Positions 47,872 through 57,167 are shown, numbered from the stretch's first letter. The stretch: 64,000 nucleotides of DNA from Polyangium sp. 15x6 (GCF_029960785.1 NZ_JASBQE010000018.1:1-64000); one strand, 5' to 3'. The notes: generated from the sequence alone by a model not told the origin. Made by a program: numbers and translations.

Positions 47872-48786
47872 TCATCCGCGAGCCTCGGCCCGCTCCACCT
47901 GCGCGAGATACTCGTACGCCGCGACAGGCTCCTCCGGCAAACCGAGCGGCGCGAGATACTTCTTTCGCAGCGCCTCCCCGTCCGTCTGCTCGACCCCCGA
48001 GAAACCGGCTTCCTCCACGAATTTCGGCAGCCGCTCGGGCCGGATCCCCCACCGCATCTGCTCCCCGGCGAATCGCAGCGACGTGCGGATCAGCCAATCC
48101 AGCGTCCCGAGGTGCGGCCGTCCGGCGTCGTCTCCGTCCACGTGCGAGAATGCCACGCGGCTCCCCGGCCCCGTGTGCTCGTGCACCGCTCGGAAAAACG
48201 CCTTCACGTCCTTCACGTCCAGATACATGAGCAGCCCCTCGGCCACGACCACGCTCCGCGCGTCGCTCCGCCACGGGATCGCGTGCAAGACCTCGCCGAG
48301 GGATCGCTTGGAGAGATCCGCCGCGCAGATGTGCAGGTTCGTCCTTTCAAACCCGGCTCCACGCACCCCCGCCCGCTTCGGCTCGGCCGTCGCCGGCGCG
48401 TCGATCTCCACGCACGTCACCTCCGGATGACGCCTCGCGATGATCGTCGCCAGCGGATCGAATCCTGCACCCACCACCAGAAGCTGCGTCGCGCCCGCCG
48501 CGATGGCTTCCTCCACCGCATCCGCCATCCACCGCTTTCGCAGCCCGAACCAGACGAGCTGCCCGCGGGCCGTCCACGCCTCCGCGATCTCGTAAAATCG
48601 CAGCGTCCACGGCGCGCGCATCATGTCGATCCGCCGTCGCCCGACGGCCCCGGACGCGCGCAGGATCGCCTCCGCCGTGGTCGCCGCGTCCGCGGGGAGC
48701 AGGCCCGCGAATCGGGGCACGGCGTCGATCAGGATCAGGAATCGGGCGATCTTCTTGGCCGTCAGGCTCGGGCGCTCGTGGGGCAT
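47872..48786 (-). CDS. SAM-dependent methyltransferase of the leucine carboxyl methyltransferase (LCMT) family
   Basis: From ATG 48786 (MPHERPSLTAKK) the product has 304 residues. Motif I reads LLVVGAGFDPLATIIARRHP (about 102-121), followed by the acidic CVEIDAP for SAM binding, and VVVAEGLLMYL is the family-typical strand-loop with the EG(L/V)xxYL motif. Such bacterial proteins methylate carboxyl or hydroxyl groups of small molecules; a substrate cannot be named. It follows the cytochrome gene on the same strand only by 22 bases in the upstream direction, so the two genes may share a transcript. Confidence 0.85.
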   Translation of the reverse strand: MPHERPSLTAKKIARFLILIDAVPRFAGLLPADAATTAEAILRASGAVGRRRIDMMRAPWTLRFYEIAEAWTARGQLVWFGLRKRWMADAVEEAIAAGATQLLVVGAGFDPLATIIARRHPEVTCVEIDAPATAEPKRAGVRGAGFERTNLHICAADLSKRSLGEVLHAIPWRSDARSVVVAEGLLMYLDVKDVKAFFRAVHEHTGPGSRVAFSHVDGDDAGRPHLGTLDWLIRTSLRFAGEQMRWGIRPERLPKFVEEAGFSGVEQTDGEALRKKYLAPLGLPEEPVAAYEYLAQVERAEARG

Positions 48787-48808
48787 GACGTCCCCGAGCG
48801 TAGCACCC

Positions 48809-50443
48809 TCACCAATCGAGCCGCAGCCGCCCGTCCGTGTAGACGCGGTTCGTTTTGTCGAGCTCCGTCGATCCGTTCTCGATCGCCCGGTGCACGTTCT
48901 CCGCGGGCCGGAGCAGCGCGTCACGTCCGAGATCGAACCTTTGACCTCGAACGACTGCCCGATACGCCTTGTCGAGCGCGAGCGCGCGCTCCCGCGAGGG
49001 CAGGAGCAGGAACGCGAGATCCCGATCGCCGCCGGGCGCGGCGCGCCAGAGCTCGGGCTCCGCGAGGGATCCGCCGGGGAAGAAGCGCGCGAGCATCTCC
49101 TCGTTCGCGCGGAGCTCGTCGCCTCCGCCCACGCGACGCAGATACGTCAGCACCTCGGGCTCTGCGTGTCCGAGCTCGGGGACGTCTTGCATGCCGCGGA
49201 GGTCTTGCATGCGAAAGCCTTCCGCTCCCGGCACCTTGCGCGCGAACGCGAACGTCTGATCGACGGTCACCCCGAGCCCGGAATGACAGCCCATGCAGAA
49301 TCGGTGTTCTTCGTCGGTCGCGAGCCGCAGCCGCCCCTCGGCGTCCTCGATGAACCCCTGCAATTGCCAGCCGAACGCATTCCGCAGCCCGCTCGTCGCC
49401 GACCCCGTGTATACGGGCAGGAGCCCCTCGTCCTTCTCGTCCTCTTCTTTCTCGTAGGCGCGCAGGAGCGCCCATCGATCGAGCTTCAGCACCTTGCGTG
49501 AATACCGGAGCTCCTTCATGCGCCGCGCGACGTACCCGGGCGCGTCCGGATCCAGGTAGCGGACCGAATGCAAGAACTCCACGCCGCGCGGATAGATCCC
49601 GCGTTCGAGCGGCTCGCTCGACGCGCCGCCTGCGTACGTGCGTGGCAAGCGCCGCACGCGCGTCACGCCCGCGGAGAGCGCTCCATCGCCGTCGAGATCC
49701 TCGCCGAGCAGACGCTCGTCCACCGGCTCGATCGTGCGATCGATCCGATCCGCCGGCGCATCCGGATCCGTCGTGATCGCGGCTTCGAGCAGCGACAGAT
49801 TCAGCGCGTGGATCGCGCGGGACGGCGCGCCGCGTTCGTCCGAGCGAAACGCCTCGGGCAAGCGGATGAAGACATCGTCGGTGCTCCCGTTCGTGGGCCA
49901 GAACGTCCCGGGAAACGGCTTGAATCGAACGGCGCGAAAGCCGCTCCCATCGCGCGCGAACCCCTCGTCGTCGAAGCCGCGATCGAGATCGAGATCCGGC
50001 ACGTAGCCTTCGTACCCGCGTGCGCTCGCGAGCGCGCGCCGGAGCGGCGTGTAGTTGTCCTCGCGCACGTAGCGGAGGATCTCCTCGTCCGACATCCGCG
50101 CGATCTCCGCGCTCCGATCGACGAACAGGTTCTCGTAGTGGTTCGTGAGGGCCGCGTCCGAGAACGCGTATTCCTCCTGCAAATGCGCGTCCGCGCGCGC
50201 GTTCGGCCCGTGCGCGCTCGTGTGGCAGACCCAGCACGGGTTCGAGGCCCCGCCGGTCTTCGTGTAACAGAGCGGCGGCACCGAGGCCTCGGGGTTGTTC
50301 ACGACGAAGGCGGCCTCGCGGGCGCGCGCGAGCGGGTCGTAGAGGCCCTCGGTGGCCCGCTCCTCGCGTCGCCCGCAGGCGGCCGCCCCGAGGCCCACCA
50401 GAAGCCCGCAGACGAGCAAGGACGAGGCCGCGCGTGTCTTCAC
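48809..50443 (-). CDS. Diheme c-type cytochrome lipoprotein
   Basis: The start is GTG 50443, whose GTGA overlaps the stop of the PhoX gene. The 544-residue protein has a signal peptide ending in LGAAAC (lipidated Cys23) and two heme-binding motifs, CWVCH at 70-74 and CMGCH near 383. Between them are long charged stretches with few aromatic clusters. Heme attached outside the cytoplasmic membrane suggests an electron-transfer or peroxidase-like role on the cell surface or in the periplasm. Coupling to the PhoX-like gene suggests they act together. No known family is recognised beyond the heme motifs. Confidence 0.75.
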   Translation of the reverse strand: MKTRAASSLLVCGLLVGLGAAACGRREERATEGLYDPLARAREAAFVVNNPEASVPPLCYTKTGGASNPCWVCHTSAHGPNARADAHLQEEYAFSDAALTNHYENLFVDRSAEIARMSDEEILRYVREDNYTPLRRALASARGYEGYVPDLDLDRGFDDEGFARDGSGFRAVRFKPFPGTFWPTNGSTDDVFIRLPEAFRSDERGAPSRAIHALNLSLLEAAITTDPDAPADRIDRTIEPVDERLLGEDLDGDGALSAGVTRVRRLPRTYAGGASSEPLERGIYPRGVEFLHSVRYLDPDAPGYVARRMKELRYSRKVLKLDRWALLRAYEKEEDEKDEGLLPVYTGSATSGLRNAFGWQLQGFIEDAEGRLRLATDEEHRFCMGCHSGLGVTVDQTFAFARKVPGAEGFRMQDLRGMQDVPELGHAEPEVLTYLRRVGGGDELRANEEMLARFFPGGSLAEPELWRAAPGGDRDLAFLLLPSRERALALDKAYRAVVRGQRFDLGRDALLRPAENVHRAIENGSTELDKTNRVYTDGRLRLDW

Positions 50444-52671
50444 CGCGCCCCGTGTGGCCACAGGCTCGGCACGTGCTCGCCCGGGTGCTGCACGCTCACG
50501 AACAGCGTGCGCATGTCCGCGGCGAGCGCCGGCCCCGTGGCCTCCGCGTCGCTCGGCAGCGCCACGACGCGGAACGCCTTGCCGAACGTCGGCGACACGA
50601 CGCCCGGCGCGCCCGCGGCGTGCGCGCGATCGAGGTCGAGGAAGTACACCGCGTCGGCCCGCTCGTTCGTCGCGAAGTTCCCGTCGGTCCCGAACCACAC
50701 GCCGCCCTCGCGATCGATCAGCAGGTTGTCGGGGTTCGACGCATCGTACGGCCCCGTAGCATTCTTACCGGCCCACACGCGGAAGAACGTGAACGTCGTC
50801 GACGCCGCGGGGCTCTTCGGATTCGCCTCCTGCATCGCGAACACGTTGCCGATCCTGTCGGGCCGCGCCGCCGCGGCCTTTTCGTGCGCGGCCGGATCGA
50901 TCAGCCTGCCCGCCTGATCGAGCTGCGTCTTGTGCCCGTGGTTCGTGAACGCCACGTAGATCCGCGGCGTGCCGCTCGGATCACGCGGGTTGTACTCGAC
51001 GTCCTCGGGCCGGTTCAGCTCCATGATCCCGACCTTCGCGCTCGCCGTGAACAGCGCGCGGCGCACGTCGTCGTCGCTCTGAAAGCCGCCGAGCCCGTTG
51101 TAATCCATGTCGGAGAGCGCTTCGCCCACGGTCTTGCCCGGCTCGCCGAGCGCGTCCGCGTTCGGCGCGATCGCCGTGCTCGCCGTGCCGAGCTCGATCC
51201 ACTGCCCGATCCCCGGCTGTTCTTCCGACGGCGCCTCGCCCGTCGCGAGCATCGTCACGCCCGTCGTGTTGTCGAGCCCGGCGAAGTGCGCGGCGTACAC
51301 CTTCCCCTCGTCGAGCAGCGCGCGTATCTCGGCCCGCGTCATGCCGGGCTCGTAGGCGTTTTTCGAGACGAACTTGTACACCCGACCGCTGCGCCGATCG
51401 TCGCCCGCGTAGAAGACGACGGGCTCGTTCGGCACGAGCTTCCAGTCCGCGTCGACCACGAACGTCGTGTTCTCCCACCGCGCGCGGCCCATCGCGCCGA
51501 GCTTCTTGTGCCCCACACCCGCGGCGTTTTTCCCCTCGTACTCGTCAGGTGCTTTGCCCGGATCGATCTCCACGAGATACCCGTAAAGATCCTTCGCGTG
51601 GCGCGACTTCACGTCGGGCGACATCCCGAAAAAGCTCGCCGGGCTCGGCGTCGGATCGAACGTGATCGGCCCGCCGGGATCCGCGCCTGCGCCGCGGACG
51701 AGCTTCTGTTCGCTCGTCCAGAAGACCTCCATGTCCCCGTGGAAGTCCTGCACGTTCTCCTCCGCGGTGATCACCGTGCCCCACGGCGTCTGACCGCCCG
51801 AGCAATCGGCCATGATGCCGCTCACGACGCCGGGCGGGAGCGCGCGGCCCTCGTCGTCGTGATCGATTTCGAGCGGCGTGAGCCCCGTGATGCGCGCGAG
51901 CGTCTTGCTCGTCGCGTCGTAGCGGATCGCCCCGGCGCCGCGATCGACGCGCCACGCGCCCGAGGCCGGATCCTGCACCACGTGAAACCAGGAGCCGCCG
52001 ACCTGGCGTTTGGCCTCGTGCACGTACGTCGCGAGCGCCTCGGGAGGCCACCGGTTCGACGTCACGTCGTTCGTCAGCACCTTCTCCGCCGCGAGGTATT
52101 TCGCGAGCGTGAGGTGCTGGCCCGTCGGCGCCGTCGTCGACGTCGGCGCCTCATTCGAGATCGACTCGTGGTTCACCCACATCCAGGCCGATGTGCCGCT
52201 GCCGTTCCATTGCGGTGGCTCGCCGGGCACGTCGTTCCAGTGGTCGCCGAAGAACGCGATGTAATCGTCGTTCACCCCGAACCGCGGCGCCGCCGGGCTC
52301 CGATCGAACGTCAGCGGATCGAGCCACGACACCACCACGTTCGACGAGAGCCCCTCGATCGCTCGCACGCCGTCCGTCGACGTGTTCGCGAGCGGAAACT
52401 CGACGCCCTTCGGCAGCGTGCCTCGCGCGACCTGATCCACGCGCACCCGGACGTAGTGCGCGAGATCCATCGCGCCCGTGCCTGCATCGTCCGTGAACGA
52501 GAATGCGACGACGCTCGAGAGCGGCCGCCCGGCGAGGACACGCGCCGTCGCCCCGGTCCGGTCCGGACCGTCGCGACCCTCGCAGGCGACGAATGCGACC
52601 GCGATCAGGACGCCGGCAGTCCCGAGAGCCTGGAAATGACGTCGCTCCCAGTGGCTCGTTTTTCGTCTCAT
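50440..52671 (-). CDS. PhoX-like (DUF839) secreted phosphatase-type protein
   Basis: I choose ATG 52671 with GAGGA eight bases before it. The 743-residue product has RRHFQALGTAGVLIAVAFVAC at its N-terminus, a Tat-like signal that could also end as a lipoprotein. The body is a DUF839/PhoX beta-propeller: WMWVNHES, TPWGTVITAEEN, HAKDLYGYLVEIDP, YAGDDRRSGRVYKFVS and NPDNLLIDREGGVWFGTDG are its usual landmarks; the EEN and DDR positions hold the Ca/Fe cofactor in PhoX. Known members are alkaline phosphatases that depend on calcium and iron. Substrate here is not shown. The cytochrome gene is translationally coupled. Confidence 0.85.
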   Translation of the reverse strand: MRRKTSHWERRHFQALGTAGVLIAVAFVACEGRDGPDRTGATARVLAGRPLSSVVAFSFTDDAGTGAMDLAHYVRVRVDQVARGTLPKGVEFPLANTSTDGVRAIEGLSSNVVVSWLDPLTFDRSPAAPRFGVNDDYIAFFGDHWNDVPGEPPQWNGSGTSAWMWVNHESISNEAPTSTTAPTGQHLTLAKYLAAEKVLTNDVTSNRWPPEALATYVHEAKRQVGGSWFHVVQDPASGAWRVDRGAGAIRYDATSKTLARITGLTPLEIDHDDEGRALPPGVVSGIMADCSGGQTPWGTVITAEENVQDFHGDMEVFWTSEQKLVRGAGADPGGPITFDPTPSPASFFGMSPDVKSRHAKDLYGYLVEIDPGKAPDEYEGKNAAGVGHKKLGAMGRARWENTTFVVDADWKLVPNEPVVFYAGDDRRSGRVYKFVSKNAYEPGMTRAEIRALLDEGKVYAAHFAGLDNTTGVTMLATGEAPSEEQPGIGQWIELGTASTAIAPNADALGEPGKTVGEALSDMDYNGLGGFQSDDDVRRALFTASAKVGIMELNRPEDVEYNPRDPSGTPRIYVAFTNHGHKTQLDQAGRLIDPAAHEKAAAARPDRIGNVFAMQEANPKSPAASTTFTFFRVWAGKNATGPYDASNPDNLLIDREGGVWFGTDGNFATNERADAVYFLDLDRAHAAGAPGVVSPTFGKAFRVVALPSDAEATGPALAADMRTLFVSVQHPGEHVPSLWPHGAR

Positions 52672-52762
52672 TCGCCGTTTCCTCGGACGGCGCTCGCGAA
52701 TGCGGAGCGCGCGCGCCCGAGAGCTTGACATTGCCGGGCTTCCGCACCAGACGTTTTGCGGA

Positions 52763-53254
52763 TCAGGCCGCTCGCCCCGTGAGCAGCGTATACGTTGCAT
52801 CCGCGCCCATGGATTGGGCGTGGGTCGCGGCGTCGAGGCCGGCGACGTCGCGCCTCGTGGGGTCGGCGCCGCGCTCGATCAGCGCCTCGACGACCGTGCT
52901 TCGATTGAATGCTGCGGCCCACATGAGCGGCGTCCGCCCGTCCGGCCCCGCCGCGTCCGGCTGCGCGCCGCAATCGAGAAGCGTCTGGATCACCTCCAGA
53001 TCGCCCTTGAACGCGGCTCCATCGAGCGGCGACCAGCCGCGCGGATTCCTGAGCTCCGGGTCCGCCCCGAGGAGCAGCAATGCCATCACGGTCCCCGCGT
53101 TCCCGTGATAGGCCGCGAGCATCAGCAGGCTATCCCCCTTCGCGTCGAGGATGTCTGGGGAGCGACCTCCCAGCAATTCGACGAGCGGGTCGGTTTTTCC
53201 GGCGCGGGCGAGGTGCGCGGCGCGCTCGCGTTCCTCGAAGGAGAAGTCGTTCAT
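52763..53254 (-). CDS. Ankyrin-repeat protein coupled to the catalase gene
   Basis: The ATG at 53254 overlaps the catalase stop (ATGA) and has GAAGGAGG a few bases upstream. The 163-residue protein consists of about four ankyrin repeats (GDSLLMLAAYHGNAGTVMAL, GWSPLDGAAFKGDLEVIQTL, GRTPLMWAAAFNRSTVVEAL) and no signal peptide. In Pseudomonas aeruginosa the catalase gene katB is followed by ankB, an ankyrin protein needed for full catalase activity; the order and coupling here are the same. A chaperone or heme-protection role for the catalase is likely. Confidence 0.88.
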   Translation of the reverse strand: MNDFSFEERERAAHLARAGKTDPLVELLGGRSPDILDAKGDSLLMLAAYHGNAGTVMALLLLGADPELRNPRGWSPLDGAAFKGDLEVIQTLLDCGAQPDAAGPDGRTPLMWAAAFNRSTVVEALIERGADPTRRDVAGLDAATHAQSMGADATYTLLTGRAA

Positions 53255-54732
53255 CGCGCTCCCTCCTTCGCGCCGCGCAGCGTGGCCACGGCGTCCCGCA
53301 GCTTGCGGCCGAGCTCCTCGTCTGCCCACGCGAAATATCCGATCGACCGCTCGATCACGTCTTCTCGGCTCACCTGCGCGAGGCTGCCCGCGAGGTTTTG
53401 CACGAGCCGCGCCTGCTCGTCCTCCTTCATCACGCGATAGAGCGCTCCGGCTTGCACGAAATCGTCGTTCTCGACGTGCCGCGGGTGCGCTTGCGGCCCG
53501 GTATGCCCCGCGAGCGCGATGCCGAGGTCGTAGCCTTCGCCCCTCGGCGCCGCGCCATCGTGGCTGTTCGGCTGGTAGTTCTTTCCGCGGCCGCCATTGT
53601 CATCGAAGCGCATCGCCCCATCCCGCCCGTAGTTTTGCGCGCCGCCCGTCACGCCTTGCGGCGCGTTCACCGGCAGCCGCGTGTGGTTGATGCCGAGGCG
53701 ATATCGCTGCGCGTCGCCGTACGCGAAGAGCCGCGCTTGCAGCATGCGATCGGGCGAAGGCCCGATGCCCGGCACCATGTTCCCCGGATCGAACGCGGAT
53801 TGCTCGGTCTCGGCGAAGTAATTGTCCGGCAGCCGGTCGAGCACGAGCTTCCCGATCGGGATCAGCGGATAATCCTCGTACGGCCATACCTTCGTCACGT
53901 CGAACGGGTCGAACCTGTAGTTCGCGGCGTCCGCCTCCGGCATGATCTGCACCTTGAACGTCCAGCTCGGGTATTCGCCGCGCGTGATGGCGTCATAGAG
54001 GTCCTTGTGGTGGAACGAGGGATCCTTGCCGCCGATCGCCGCCGCCTGCTCGCTCGTGAGGCACTGGATGCCCTGATCCGTCTTGAAATGGAACTTCACC
54101 CAGAACTTCTCGCCGTCCGCGTTCACCCACAGGAACGTGTGCGACCCGAAGCCGTCCATGTGGCGCAGCGTCGCGGGAATGCCTCGATCGCCGTGCAGCC
54201 AGATGAACTGGTGCGTCGCCTCCGGCGTGTGCGAGAAGAAGTCCCACGCATTGTCGGGCTCCTGCCGGTTCGTGTACGGATCGTACTTCTGCGAGTGAAT
54301 GAAATCGGGGAACTTGATACCGTCCCGCAGGAAGAAGATCGGCGTGTTGTTCCCGACGAGATCCCAGTTCCCGTCCTCGGTATAGAACTTCAGCGCGAAA
54401 CCACGCGGATCCCGCACGGTGTCCGGCGCGCCTTTCGAGCCCGCGACGGTCGAGAAACGCAAGAAGACGCGCGTCCGCTTGCCCACGGAGGAGAAGAGCT
54501 TGGCCTTCGTCCATCGCGGCACGTCGGGGTTCGTCACCTCGAAGTAGCCATATGCGCCCGAGCCCACGGCGTGCACCACGCGCTCGGGGATTCGCTCGCG
54601 GTTGAAGCGGGCGAGCTTTTCGAGGAGATAGTGGTCCTGCAAGAGCGTCGGCCCTGCGGCGCCCGCGGTCTGCGAATGCGCGTCGTCGAACACCGGCGCG
54701 CCGCCCTCGGTCGTGAGAATGCGTTTCGTCAT
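53251..54732 (-). CDS. Monofunctional heme catalase
   Basis: This 493-residue protein is a typical small-subunit catalase that turns hydrogen peroxide into water and oxygen. The catalytic His54 lies in RIPERVVHAVG, Asn128 in DLVGNNTPIFFLRD, and the heme-ligand Tyr near residue 337 in RLFAYGDAQRYRLG. The usual HAKGxGA after the His reads HAVGSGA, a small variation. No signal peptide is present, so it is cytoplasmic. It has GAGGAGG before the ATG and an OxyR box 83 bases upstream. The ankyrin gene follows in an overlapping arrangement. Confidence 0.95.
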   Translation of the reverse strand: MTKRILTTEGGAPVFDDAHSQTAGAAGPTLLQDHYLLEKLARFNRERIPERVVHAVGSGAYGYFEVTNPDVPRWTKAKLFSSVGKRTRVFLRFSTVAGSKGAPDTVRDPRGFALKFYTEDGNWDLVGNNTPIFFLRDGIKFPDFIHSQKYDPYTNRQEPDNAWDFFSHTPEATHQFIWLHGDRGIPATLRHMDGFGSHTFLWVNADGEKFWVKFHFKTDQGIQCLTSEQAAAIGGKDPSFHHKDLYDAITRGEYPSWTFKVQIMPEADAANYRFDPFDVTKVWPYEDYPLIPIGKLVLDRLPDNYFAETEQSAFDPGNMVPGIGPSPDRMLQARLFAYGDAQRYRLGINHTRLPVNAPQGVTGGAQNYGRDGAMRFDDNGGRGKNYQPNSHDGAAPRGEGYDLGIALAGHTGPQAHPRHVENDDFVQAGALYRVMKEDEQARLVQNLAGSLAQVSREDVIERSIGYFAWADEELGRKLRDAVATLRGAKEGAR

Positions 54733-54814
54733 GGTAGCTCCCTCCTCGTTCGTGCGATTACGAGAAGCGTACGTCCGCCCCGGGCCGGGGCCATGACATC
54801 GTTTCTATGGTCGC

Positions 54815-54831
54815 GATAGGACCAGCCTATC
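54815..54831. promoter_or_regulatory. OxyR box upstream of the catalase gene
   Basis: GATAGGACCAGCCTATC is a perfect inverted repeat that contains ATAG-N7-CTAT, the core of OxyR binding sites. It overlaps the oxyR stop codon and lies 83 bases before the catalase ATG, giving the catalase its own peroxide-responsive promoter. Confidence 0.8.
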
Positions 54832-55765
54832 AGAGGGCGGACGGGGCGCGCTCCGTGAGCGAGGTGTAGGCGCTGCGGAGGGTATCGCCCACCGGGCGCA
54901 GCGTGCTCTCCAGGGCCGATCCGCGCCGCCAGACGAGGGCGAGCGTCCGCGCCGGGCTCCGGGACGCGAAGGGGCGGATTCGCAGCGCGTCGCGCCGATT
55001 CTCGAGCGGAACGGCGAGGTTCGGCAGGAGCGTCACGCCCGCGCCCCCGGCGACCATTTGCGTGAGCGTCGCCAGGCTCGTCGCGCGAAACCCCGCCTCC
55101 TCGGCTCCGGCGCGCGAGCAAAACGAGAGGGCCTGATCCCGGAAGCAATGGCCGTCGTCGAGCAAGAGCACGCGCTCGCCTTCGAGCTCCTCGGGCTTCA
55201 GCGGCCGGCGAGATCCAGCGAGCGGATGCCCGGGCGCCGCCGCGAAGACGAACGGATCCTTGCCGAGCACCACGTGCGGCCGATCCCCGATATCGGCTTC
55301 CAGCGCGACGATCGCCCCGTCGAGCGCGCCTTGCCCGAGCATCTGCACGAGCGTCGACGTCTTTTCTTCGGTCCAGACGAACGTGAGCTTCGGATATCGC
55401 TCGCGCAAAACCGGCGCGATCTCCGGTAGCAGATAGGGTCCAATCGTGGGAATCACGCCGAGGCGGAGCGTCCCCGCGAACGGATCGCCGAAGCGGCGCG
55501 CCGTATCGACGAGGTCGTCCGTGGCGACGAGCAGCGCGCGGGCGCGCGCGACGATCTCCGCGCCGGCGGCCGTCAGCGTGACCGCGCGCCGATCCCGCTC
55601 GAACAGGAGGATCCCGAGCGCCTCCTCGGCCTGCTGGATCTGCGCCGACAGCGAGGGCTGCGCCACGTGGCAATCCTCTGCGGCCCTCCGAAAGCTCTTT
55701 CGATCCGCGACCGCGACCACGTACTGGAGCTGCCGCAGGGTCACCGGGTGAGGGGAAAGGCGCAT
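54830..55765 (-). CDS. oxyR: OxyR-type peroxide-sensing LysR regulator
   Basis: The 311-residue protein has the LysR N-terminal HTH (SFRRAAEDCHVAQPSLSAQI) and an effector domain with GHCFRDQALSFC, giving Cys207 and Cys216, the two cysteines that form the peroxide-induced disulfide in OxyR. It is encoded just upstream of and in the same direction as the catalase and ankyrin genes, which it probably activates. An identical type of OxyR box stands directly before its own ATG, which implies autoregulation. No ribosome binding site fits between the box and the ATG, so translation may be weak or leaderless. Confidence 0.92.
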   Translation of the reverse strand: MRLSPHPVTLRQLQYVVAVADRKSFRRAAEDCHVAQPSLSAQIQQAEEALGILLFERDRRAVTLTAAGAEIVARARALLVATDDLVDTARRFGDPFAGTLRLGVIPTIGPYLLPEIAPVLRERYPKLTFVWTEEKTSTLVQMLGQGALDGAIVALEADIGDRPHVVLGKDPFVFAAAPGHPLAGSRRPLKPEELEGERVLLLDDGHCFRDQALSFCSRAGAEEAGFRATSLATLTQMVAGGAGVTLLPNLAVPLENRRDALRIRPFASRSPARTLALVWRRGSALESTLRPVGDTLRSAYTSLTERAPSAL

Positions 55766-55782
55766 GATAGGAGCATCCTATC
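55766..55782. promoter_or_regulatory. OxyR box directly before the oxyR start codon
   Basis: GATAGGAGCATCCTATC is a perfect inverted repeat with ATAG-N7-CTAT. Its arms are identical to those of the box near the catalase gene. Its last base abuts the oxyR start codon, a position from which bound OxyR would block its own transcription. Confidence 0.75.
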
Positions 55783-55813
55783 ACCGGACCTCCCCGGACG
55801 CGACGCGCCCTTT

Positions 55814-57112
55814 CTACTTGCCGCCTTTCCCCTTGCGCGGCGGAATCCAGATGGGATTCCAGTTCCCACCCGGAGAGCTCGTCAGCCTCGTCATTCCGCT
55901 CCCATCGGCCCGCACGATCCAGATCTGCTGCTCCGACCCGCGGGTCACGGTCACGGCCAGGTATTGCCCGTCGGGCGACCACGCGGGCTCATTCACGTGC
56001 CCCGTGCCCCCGGGCGCTCGCACGAACGTCTCTTTCCCATCTTCCATGGCCACGATCCCCACGCGGGAGGGCTCTTCGGGCACGCTCAGCGCATACGCGA
56101 TTCGTTTGCCCGTCGGGGACCAGGACGGCTTTTCTTCCACGATCCGCGGCGCAGGCCGCATCTGCGTCAAACGTCGCGCCTCCCCGCCCGACGAGGGCAT
56201 GAGCCATATACGGTCCGCGCCCTCGCGATCACTCACGAACACGAGCACCTTGCCGTCGGGCGAATACCGCGCGCCCCATTCGTCGCGCGGCGTATTCGTC
56301 AGGCGGACGGGATCACTCCCATCGGGCCGGATACGGTAGAGCTCGGCCACGCGGTCGCGGCTCGAAATGAAGACGATCGCGTCGCCCTTCGGCGAGAACG
56401 CCGGCTCGAAGTTCCCTTCGTCGTTCTTCGTGATGCGTCGAAAGCTGCTGCCGTCGCTGTTCACCCGGTACAGATCGGAAAAATGTGCCGGGTCCACCTT
56501 CCCGCCGTTCGACTCGTAGACGACGAAGCGCCCGTCCGGTGAAAATGTGGGGAATCGTACGCGCCCTGCCAGTGGTCCGAGGGGTTTTGGGGGGCTTCCG
56601 TCGAGGGGTTGGAGCAGGAGTTGTTGGGGCCCTTCCTCGCCTTCGACGCGGATCGCGAGCAGCGCGCTGCCGTCGGGGGAGGCGGGGCCATTGTAATCGG
56701 CGTGCGGGCTCTTCGTGAGCCGCTCTTCTCCTTTGCCATCTGCGCCGATCACGTAGATCTCGCGGTTTCCATCGCGCTCCGAGATGAACGCGACTCTCCC
56801 AGCGATTTTTTGCCGCTCTTCGGGGGGTATTTCGTCTCCCGCCGCGTTTTTCGGCCCCCCTTCCACCCTTTCCGCCGATTCCGACGGCAAAGGTTTGTCC
56901 TTGGTTGTCGGGACATCCGGTTTGTTGCCGGTTGTCGGGACAGGTAGTTTTCCCTCAATCGGTCCCGCGCTCGTACCGGTTCCCGGCATTGCAGAACGTG
57001 ACGGCAATGCATTGTCCGGTTCTTTTTCTTTTTTCGTGCAGGACGTCGCCGCCAGCAGGGCGAGGAGGGCGGGCGCGAGGCGGGAGAAGCGGGGCAGGGA
57101 ATGATGCGGCAT
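55814..57112 (-). CDS. TolB-like beta-propeller lipoprotein
   Basis: The 432-residue protein has a lipoprotein signal peptide ending in LAATSC (Cys25), a Ser/Pro/Lys-rich spacer to about residue 100, and a six-bladed TolB/PD40 propeller: ISERDGNREIYVIGADG, FSPDGRFVVYESNGG, FISSRDRVAELYRIRPDGSD and FVSDREGADRIWLMPSSGG are successive blades. TolB-type propellers bind peptides or other proteins in the periplasm. There is no Pal or Tol gene nearby, so it is a propeller lipoprotein of unknown partner rather than TolB itself. Confidence 0.85.
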   Translation of the reverse strand: MPHHSLPRFSRLAPALLALLAATSCTKKEKEPDNALPSRSAMPGTGTSAGPIEGKLPVPTTGNKPDVPTTKDKPLPSESAERVEGGPKNAAGDEIPPEERQKIAGRVAFISERDGNREIYVIGADGKGEERLTKSPHADYNGPASPDGSALLAIRVEGEEGPQQLLLQPLDGSPPKPLGPLAGRVRFPTFSPDGRFVVYESNGGKVDPAHFSDLYRVNSDGSSFRRITKNDEGNFEPAFSPKGDAIVFISSRDRVAELYRIRPDGSDPVRLTNTPRDEWGARYSPDGKVLVFVSDREGADRIWLMPSSGGEARRLTQMRPAPRIVEEKPSWSPTGKRIAYALSVPEEPSRVGIVAMEDGKETFVRAPGGTGHVNEPAWSPDGQYLAVTVTRGSEQQIWIVRADGSGMTRLTSSPGGNWNPIWIPPRKGKGGK

Positions 57113-57167
57113 GCGTATTGGGGGAGGGCCCGCGGCGCGCGTGTCGCCGCGGGCCCTGGAGAGGGGT

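Noticed and set aside
56470..56480. AGATCGGAA, a shorter adapter-like match
   Set aside because: Only nine bases match, which is expected by chance, and it lies inside an intact coding sequence.
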